Source: Bacteroidales bacterium
GTDB lineage: Bacteria; Bacteroidota; Bacteroidia; Bacteroidales; Dysgonomonadaceae
Assembly: GCA_012518155.1 (NCBI GenBank)
Contig: JAAYTC010000214.1
Location: 1-5,162 of the forward strand
DNA: 5,162 nucleotides
Reading direction: 5' to 3'
Shown here: positions 1 through 4,279 of the stretch, one piece after another
Numbering within the stretch: position 1 is the stretch's first letter
Layout of the letters: each line of letters opens with the position of its first letter
The notes under the pieces: model-generated
What the model was told of the DNA's origin: nothing
Databases searched by the model: none
Seen by the model: the letters and a program-made list of their open reading frames with translations, nothing else
Program-made: the position numbers and the translations under genes

Positions 1-1
1 G

Positions 2-115
2 CTGACCTCCACGCTCCTGAACGGCTTTATCGTTCCTATTATGTACTTGATTACAAGTCGGGGCGAAGCCCAAATCGAAAAAGTTAGCGACGATGCAACT
101 AAATCTACAGACTAA
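2..115 (+). CDS. C-terminal end of a CzcA/CusA-family RND efflux pump (5' partial)
   Basis: Only the last 37 codons are present; the gene enters from the left edge and stops at TAA (113-115). The first visible residues, LTSTLLNGFIVPIMYLIT, match the final membrane helix of heavy-metal-efflux RND permeases of the CzcA/CusA type, where a G-G-L-x-(T/S)-(S/A)-T-L-L pattern leads into a helix ending near P-x-(L/M)-Y. A hydrophilic tail of about 19 residues (SRGEAQIEKVSDDATKSTD) follows and would lie in the cytoplasm. Such pumps are proton-driven inner-membrane trimers that work with a periplasmic adaptor and a TolC-type channel. The next gene is a TolC-family channel 82 bases downstream, which strongly supports the call. 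Substrate (Cu/Ag, Co/Zn/Cd or organic compounds) cannot be judged from this fragment. The other forward frames give no membrane-like peptide here. Confidence 0.8.
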   Translation: MTSTLLNGFIVPIMYLITSRGEAQIEKVSDDATKSTD

Positions 116-116
116 C

Positions 117-142
117 AATGTTTCGTGACCCCACGAAACATT
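117..142 (+). promoter_or_regulatory. Perfect stem-loop between pump and channel genes (possible attenuator or mRNA-processing hairpin)
   Basis: The arms AATGTTTCGTG (117-127) and CACGAAACATT (132-142) are exact reverse complements around a 4-nt loop, ACCC. The hairpin begins one base after the pump's stop codon. A T-rich stretch (TTATTTTT, 151-158) lies 8 bases beyond the stem, too far away for a classical intrinsic terminator. A partial terminator, or a stabilising/processing element that sets the pump-to-channel ratio, fits better. The function is inferred; the structure is seen directly. Confidence 0.45.
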
Positions 143-197
143 TACAGGTCTTATTTTTAGTTGCATACAGAAAAGACAAGACAGAAAAAACAACCGT

Positions 198-1376
198 ATG
201 AAACAATTAATCATTAGTGTATTCACCCTGCTCGTGAGCCTGTCGCTTCACGCCCAGCAGGATATCAACGCGGTGCTGGCCTCGATAGAAGAGAACAACA
301 CCACCCTACAGGCTTCGAGGGAAACGATGGAAGCCCAGAAACTCGCGAACCGGACGGGAATCTATCTTTCCAACCCGGAGGTGGAGTTCGGTTACCTGTG
401 GGGCGACCCCGCGACAATCGGGAAGCGGACCGATTTCAGCGTCACCCAGTCGTTCGATCTCGCCACCCTTACCGGACGAAAGAGCAGCGTGGCGAACGAA
501 CAGAACGTGCTCGCCGAGTGGGAATACAAGATGGAACGGATGAATATCTTGCTCGAAGCAAAGCGGTATTGCATCGATCTAATTTATTACAACGCCCTGC
601 TACAAGAGCTCGATCTTCGCCTAAAACACGCGGAGACCATCGCGGCCGGTTATGAAGAGCGATTGAAAAGGGGCGATGTGAGCCTATTGGAATACAATAA
701 AGCACGACTTAATCTATCCTCGGCTCAAGGGGAGATTTCCCGGGTTGAGGTTGAACGCTCGTCCCTGCTGGAACAACTGAAACGGCTCAACGGGGGAGAA
801 GCGATCTCGGTGGAGAGCGTTGAATTCGAGCCGCTTCTTCTTCCGCCTCGTTTCGACGACTGGTACCTCTCCGCCGAAGAGCAGAGCCCCGCCCTCGCGT
901 ACATCCGTCAGCAGGTGGCGATCGAAAAACAGCAAGTAGCCCTTAGCAAGGCGATGAACCTCCCCACCCTCACCGCCGGGTACTTGAGCGAGAAAGTGGT
1001 GGGTGAAACCTACCAAGGGTTCACGGTCGGCGTCTCCATCCCCCTTTGGGAAAACAAAAACCAGGTCAAACAGGCCCGTGCGGCAGTAAAAGCAGCCGAA
1101 TCAAGGGTAGAAGATGGCAAGCAACAATTTTACAGCGGCTTGCAGCTATTGTATAATCGGACAGCCGGGTTGAAAACCACCGCGGAGAACTACCGCCAGT
1201 CCTTGGAGATGGCAAACAGCAGCGAGTTGTTAAAGAAAGCACTGGACGCGGGAGAGATGTCGCTGTTGGAATACGTGCTGGAGATGGGACTATACTACGA
1301 CACGGTGAACCGGGCCTTGGAAGCGGAACGGGACTACCAACTCGCTTACGCGGAGTTATCGGCAGTGGAATTGTAA
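198..1376 (+). CDS. TolC-family outer-membrane efflux channel (CzcC/CusC-like)
   Basis: This 392-residue protein would form the outer-membrane and periplasmic tunnel of the tripartite pump whose RND subunit ends just upstream. Residues 1-19 are a signal peptide (K2, hydrophobic 4-17, likely cut after SLHA). No lipobox cysteine is present, unlike CusC-type lipoproteins. The mature part shows the internal duplication typical of the OEP fold: long coiled-coil helices in each half, with the paired motifs GDVSLLEY (159-166) and GEMSLLEY (352-359) at matching places. Beta-strand-like segments follow SNPEVEFGYLWGDP (58-71) and FTVGVSIPLW (275-284), where the channel would enter the membrane. It is shorter than E. 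coli TolC but normal for the CzcC-like group in Bacteroidota. The start at 198 gives the signal peptide directly and follows an A-rich leader with no Shine-Dalgarno sequence. It ends in tandem stops, TAA TAG. No adaptor (HlyD/CusB type) gene follows. Substrate is unknown. Confidence 0.92.
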   Translation: MKQLIISVFTLLVSLSLHAQQDINAVLASIEENNTTLQASRETMEAQKLANRTGIYLSNPEVEFGYLWGDPATIGKRTDFSVTQSFDLATLTGRKSSVANEQNVLAEWEYKMERMNILLEAKRYCIDLIYYNALLQELDLRLKHAETIAAGYEERLKRGDVSLLEYNKARLNLSSAQGEISRVEVERSSLLEQLKRLNGGEAISVESVEFEPLLLPPRFDDWYLSAEEQSPALAYIRQQVAIEKQQVALSKAMNLPTLTAGYLSEKVVGETYQGFTVGVSIPLWENKNQVKQARAAVKAAESRVEDGKQQFYSGLQLLYNRTAGLKTTAENYRQSLEMANSSELLKKALDAGEMSLLEYVLEMGLYYDTVNRALEAERDYQLAYAELSAVEL

Positions 1377-1448
1377 TAGTTGATGCATGCGAAACTTGAG
1401 CAACTGATTTTACAGTCTCAATATATGAACAGTATAAATTTAATCCGG

Positions 1449-1482
1449 TTGAACAAGGAGTGCCGGGGTTTGTTTAACTTTG
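1449..1482 (+). promoter_or_regulatory. Bacteroidota-type promoter for the MBL hydrolase gene
   Basis: TAACTTTG at 1475-1482 is an exact match to the Bacteroidota -7 consensus TAnnTTTG. A TTG at 1449-1451 can serve as the -33 element with a 23-bp spacer, at the long end of the accepted range. Transcription would start near 1487-1490, giving a leader of about 75 nt. The leader contains a purine-rich GGAGGAGGA (1498-1506), but no start codon follows it closely. This promoter separates the hydrolase from the efflux operon. Confidence 0.6.
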
Positions 1483-1562
1483 CAACGCGGTAAGCCGGGA
1501 GGAGGAAATCGGCAACGAAAAAAGTCGAATTTCGGGTCCGTCACACGCGAGAAAAAGGGGCA

Positions 1563-2681
1563 ATGAGTGGGATGAGCAATAAAACAGTAAGAGGTATGCT
1601 TTGGACAATCGCATCCATCGCGGTATTAGCCGTGATAGGTGTAATTATATTTTTGAATCGGCCGATATTCGGCAAATTGGCCGGGGATGATCGCCTGGAG
1701 AGAATGGAGGATTCCCCGAATTACCGGGACAGGAAGTTCCGAAACAGGGTACCCCGAGCACCCATCGGGGAGGATAAATCCCTGTTTCAAACCTTTCGGG
1801 AACTGATGTTAGAGAAAACGGTCGACCGTAAACCGACCGAAGAAATACCGACGGTAGACACCGATCTGGGCGCGCTCCCCATCGAAGAGAACCTGCTGGT
1901 CTGGCTGGGCCACTCTGCGGTCTATATGCATATCGACGGGAAGCGGATCTTGGTGGACCCCGCGCTGGCATCGGCTTCGCCCGTCTCCATCTTCAACAAA
2001 CCGTTCAAGGGAAGCGACCGGTACCAACCCGAAGATATCCCTGCAATCGATTACCTTTTAATCACGCACGACCATTGGGATCACCTGGATTACTACACCA
2101 TCACCGAGCTGAAAGGACGTATCGGCCGAGTGATTTGCCCCTTGGGAGTGGGTGCCCATTTCGAACACTGGGGAGTAAACCCGAAGAAAGTGACCGAACT
2201 GGATTGGGGAGATAGCGTCCGGTTGGACGAGAATCTTCGTCTAACCGCGTTGCCCGCCCGCCACTTTTCGGGCAGGGGCCTCACCCGGGATCCCTCGCTC
2301 TGGGCTTCCTACCTACTGCAAAGCACTCTCGGGAATATTTTCTTCTCGGGAGACACCGGGTATGACACCCACTTCCGAGAAATTAAAAAGCAGTTTGGCA
2401 CCATCGACCTGGCGATCATGGAAAATGGGCAGTACAACGAAAACTGGTCCGACATTCACCTGATGCCGAACGACCTGGTTCAAGCGATCAAGGAACTGGA
2501 CCCGGGGCAAGTAATGACGGTACACCATTCGAAATTCGCGCTGGCCCGCCACCCCTGGTACGAGCCACTGGAAAACATATCACGAGCCGCTCAAGAGAAC
2601 GGTTTCCCGCTACTGACCCCGTTAATTGGCGAGCCCGTCTGGCTGAACGACAGCTCCCAACAATTCCAAAAATGGTGGTGA
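1563..2681 (+). CDS. Membrane-anchored MBL-fold metallo-hydrolase (UlaG/RomA/NAPE-PLD-like)
   Basis: This is a complete 372-residue protein. Residues 12-31 form one hydrophobic helix that acts as an uncleaved anchor, followed by a charged stalk (about 33-105). The metallo-beta-lactamase domain runs from about 110 to the end. WLGHSAV (114-120) and ILVDP (129-133) are typical of the RomA/NAPE-PLD branch. The metal ligands are all present: HxHxDH as H169, H171, D173 and H174, then H234, D264 in SGDTGY, and a His in the V-H-H-S-K-F segment (H321 or H322). H299, in DIHLMP, is also in a place conserved in this branch. Relatives cleave phosphodiester or lactone bonds (N-acyl-PE phospholipase D, ascorbate-6-P lactonase); the substrate here cannot be predicted. 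The anchor suggests work at the membrane, perhaps on the periplasmic side, but flanking charges do not settle the orientation. ATG at 1563 is used; ATG at 1572 would only drop three residues. A T8 tract (2685-2692) follows the stop, but no strong hairpin precedes it. Confidence 0.88.
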   Translation: MSGMSNKTVRGMLWTIASIAVLAVIGVIIFLNRPIFGKLAGDDRLERMEDSPNYRDRKFRNRVPRAPIGEDKSLFQTFRELMLEKTVDRKPTEEIPTVDTDLGALPIEENLLVWLGHSAVYMHIDGKRILVDPALASASPVSIFNKPFKGSDRYQPEDIPAIDYLLITHDHWDHLDYYTITELKGRIGRVICPLGVGAHFEHWGVNPKKVTELDWGDSVRLDENLRLTALPARHFSGRGLTRDPSLWASYLLQSTLGNIFFSGDTGYDTHFREIKKQFGTIDLAIMENGQYNENWSDIHLMPNDLVQAIKELDPGQVMTVHHSKFALARHPWYEPLENISRAAQENGFPLLTPLIGEPVWLNDSSQQFQKWW

Positions 2682-2733
2682 TGGTTTTTTTTAGATAAAA
2701 TAACAAATTCCCACGCAAGATTTCCTCCTTATC

Positions 2734-2748
2734 GGTATTATACCTATG
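2734..2748 (+). promoter_or_regulatory. Small palindrome with a possible -7 element upstream of the NigD-like gene
   Basis: GGTATTATACC (2734-2744) is a perfect 11-bp palindrome. It overlaps TACCTATG (2741-2748), which matches TAnnTTTG at all fixed positions but one. A TTTC at 2721-2724 could be a -33 element, but the 16-bp spacer is short. If real, the leader of the lipoprotein gene would be about 100 nt and would include the CGTCG/CGACG stem at 2774-2789 (loop TTACAC). Nothing better is visible in this 173-base gap. Confidence 0.2.
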
Positions 2749-2854
2749 TGCGTTGTTTGCATTCCGGACGAACCGTCGTTACACCGACGTGTTTCATCGG
2801 GATTGAGCAGCGGCATAGTAAAACAGATAAACACCTTATAAAAACAGTAACATT

Positions 2855-3592
2855 ATGAAAATTACCCATTTTCTATTAACAGCCGGAATTCTACTTGGCT
2901 TCGTTCTCCTACCTTCTTGTTTGGACAAAGACGATACGGATTGGAGCCGAGTGTACCCCAACGCGTTGGTAACAGTGAAACATGCCAGCGACGAAACGGT
3001 CTTTTTACAACTGGACGACAACACCACGTTGCTTCCCGTGAATATGGAAACTTCGCCTTATGGCACGAAAGAGATGAGGGCGCTACTGAATTTCGAAGAG
3101 GTAGACGAACCCAGCCGTGAATACGACAAGGCGGTGCACGTGAACTGGATGGATAGCATCCGCACGAAACCGATGGCCCCGAACCTCGGCGAGGATAACG
3201 ACGAAGAGTATGGCAACGACCCTGTTGAAATCGTGCGCGACTGGGTAACCATCGCCGAAGACGGCTACCTCACGTTGCGTTTCAGAACACTGTGGGGTTA
3301 TAGCCGAGTGGTGCATTACGTGAATCTCATCCCTACCAACAATCCCGAAAATCCGTACGAAGTGGAGTTCAGGCACGATGCCAACAACGATTACCCGGAC
3401 AGGATGGGCGACGGGCTGGTGGCTTTCAAGCTTGATGACCTGCCCGACACGGAGGGAGAGACTGTGAAGTTGACACTGAAATGGAAGTCGTTCAGCGGTG
3501 ATAAATCGGTAGAATTTGATTACCGCACCCGTGCCGCGACACCCGGTACATCAGCTATTGCCGCGGAACGAAGCGTTGTGCCGCTGCAGTGA
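2855..3592 (+). CDS. NigD-like lipoprotein
   Basis: This is a complete 245-residue protein of the NigD family, named after the nigrescin locus of Prevotella nigrescens and common in Bacteroidales; its molecular role is not established. Residues 1-21 are a lipoprotein signal peptide ending in the lipobox LPSC, with C22 the lipid-carrying residue. The residues after it (LDKDDTD) are acidic, like the Bacteroidota lipoprotein export signal, so surface display is likely. An N-terminal beta-rich domain (about 35-105) is followed by the C-terminal NigD domain (about 120-230), where DWVTIAEDGYLTLRFRTLWG, the HYVNL stretch, NPYEVEFRHDA and the ending LKWKSFSGDKSVEFDYRTR are what I recognise as typical. 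The length is normal for the family. The tail after about 226 (A/T/S-rich) looks disordered. The start at 2855 is fixed by the signal peptide and follows an A-rich leader. The gene sits 117 bases ahead of the sigma-factor gene, which has its own promoter, so the two may be only loosely linked. Confidence 0.87.
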   Translation: MKITHFLLTAGILLGFVLLPSCLDKDDTDWSRVYPNALVTVKHASDETVFLQLDDNTTLLPVNMETSPYGTKEMRALLNFEEVDEPSREYDKAVHVNWMDSIRTKPMAPNLGEDNDEEYGNDPVEIVRDWVTIAEDGYLTLRFRTLWGYSRVVHYVNLIPTNNPENPYEVEFRHDANNDYPDRMGDGLVAFKLDDLPDTEGETVKLTLKWKSFSGDKSVEFDYRTRAATPGTSAIAAERSVVPLQ

Positions 3593-3620
3593 TCGTAAAG
3601 CACGCTTAAAAAGTGAGCCT

Positions 3621-3639
3621 AAGATGCTATCTTTTTTTT
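3621..3639 (+). terminator. Weak terminator candidate after the NigD-like gene
   Basis: AAGAT (3621-3625) and ATCTT (3629-3633) form a 5-bp stem with a GCT loop that runs straight into a tract of eight T (3632-3639). The placement, 28 bases after the stop codon, is right, but the stem is short and AT-rich, so it may terminate poorly or be a chance match. The same T tract also borders the -33 element of the sigma-factor promoter. Confidence 0.3.
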
Positions 3640-3668
3640 CAAAAATGCTATGCAAGGTTGTATCTTTG
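3637..3668 (+). promoter_or_regulatory. Bacteroidota-type promoter of the sigma-factor gene
   Basis: TATCTTTG at 3661-3668 matches the -7 consensus TAnnTTTG exactly. TTTC at 3637-3640 is one base off the -33 consensus TTTG, with a 20-bp spacer. Transcription would begin near 3673-3676, giving a leader of about 35 nt. The -7 element lies inside the left arm and loop edge of the dyad at 3648-3694. The consensus is that of the housekeeping sigma factor, so autoregulation by the ECF sigma is not evident from the motif. Confidence 0.65.
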
Positions 3669-3694
3669 TGACCATAAAGATGCAACCTGCATAG
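3648..3694. repeat. 47-nt near-perfect inverted repeat over the sigma-factor promoter
   Basis: The left arm (3648-3667, starting CTATGCA and ending ATCTTT) pairs with the right arm (3676-3694, starting AAAGAT and ending TGCATAG) around an 8-nt centre, GTGACCAT. Nineteen positions pair, with one unpaired A (3655) and one T-G wobble (3661/3682). The left arm contains the spacer end and most of the -7 box; the right arm falls at the start of the mRNA. It could be an operator for a dimeric regulator, or an RNA hairpin in transcripts reading through from the lipoprotein gene. It is too compact for an invertible promoter. Confidence 0.75.
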
Positions 3695-3709
3695 ATTCGA
3701 TATCCATCA

Positions 3710-4279
3710 ATGGGAAGAAAAGAAAAAAAAGAGCAGCTCCTCCTACAGCAAATCATACGCGGCGACAGGGTCGCCATGAAGGAGTTTTACGACACTTTTT
3801 CTGGATATCTCACCACGGTATGCTCTCGTTACTTATCAAATAAAGAAGATGTAAAGGATGTGCTGCAGGAGAGTTTCATCAAGATTTTCAATGCCATGGA
3901 CAAATTCCAATACAAGGGAGAGGGATCTTTGAGAGCATGGTCCACGCGTATCGTGGTAAACGAAGCGTTGAAACAGATCAAAGAAAATCAAAAGATGAAT
4001 CTCACCGACCTACCAAGCTGGGAGTTACCTGACATCACGGACGATAGGGAGCCGGATTTCAATGATATTCCCACTTCGGTGATTCTGGAGATGATCCGCG
4101 CGCTTCCGCAAGGCTACCGTACCGTGTTCAACCTGTACGTTTTCGAGGAAAAAAGCCATAAGGAGATCGCCTCGATATTGGGGATCGCGGAAAACTCTTC
4201 CGCGTCGCAATTGCACCGGGCAAAAAACCTGTTGATGAAAGAGTTGGAATTGTATCGAATAAAAAATAGGGAGCAATGA
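3710..4279 (+). CDS. ECF-type RNA polymerase sigma factor (sigma-70 family)
   Basis: This 189-residue protein directs RNA polymerase to a specific promoter set and is normally held inactive by a partner encoded next to it. Region 2 spans about 21-91: RYLSNKEDVKDVLQESF (40-56) is the region 2.1/2.2 signature for core binding, and GEGSLRAWSTRIVVNEAL (70-87) is region 2.3/2.4, which melts and reads the -10. An acidic linker (about 100-120, DITDDREPDFNDIP) joins region 4 at about 123-178. There, LPQGYRTVFNLYVFEEKSHKEIA leads into a helix-turn-helix whose recognition helix is SSASQLHRAKNLLM. Length and layout are normal for the class; no SnoaL-like or other extra domain is present. The start at 3710 lies 42 bases after the -7 box. 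Codons 4-8 contain an A8 tract (3723-3730). The stop overlaps the next start as ATGA (4276-4279), implying translational coupling to the putative anti-sigma partner. No FecR or SusC gene is in view, so this is not a standard FecI unit. Confidence 0.93.
   Translation: MGRKEKKEQLLLQQIIRGDRVAMKEFYDTFSGYLTTVCSRYLSNKEDVKDVLQESFIKIFNAMDKFQYKGEGSLRAWSTRIVVNEALKQIKENQKMNLTDLPSWELPDITDDREPDFNDIPTSVILEMIRALPQGYRTVFNLYVFEEKSHKEIASILGIAENSSASQLHRAKNLLMKELELYRIKNREQ

Noticed and set aside
152..159. Promoter for the TolC-family gene (TATTTTTA)
   Set aside because: One base off the -7 consensus in an AT-rich stretch, and no -33 element at an acceptable distance. Co-transcription with the pump is simpler.
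1377..1448. Terminator after the efflux operon (AGTTG/CAACT pairing)
   Set aside because: Only 5 bp of stem around a large loop and no proper T tract; not supportable.
2685..2692. Intrinsic terminator after the hydrolase gene
   Set aside because: There is a T8 tract but no convincing GC stem before it; only a 3-bp CCA/TGG pairing is visible.
3648..3694. Invertible promoter or mobile-element ends
   Set aside because: The arms are only 8 bases apart, with no promoter segment between them to invert, and there is no recombinase or transposase in the window.
3613..3843. A 76-codon + strand frame over the sigma promoter and gene start
   Set aside because: It overlaps the sigma gene in another frame, crosses the promoter and dyad, and encodes no recognisable sequence.
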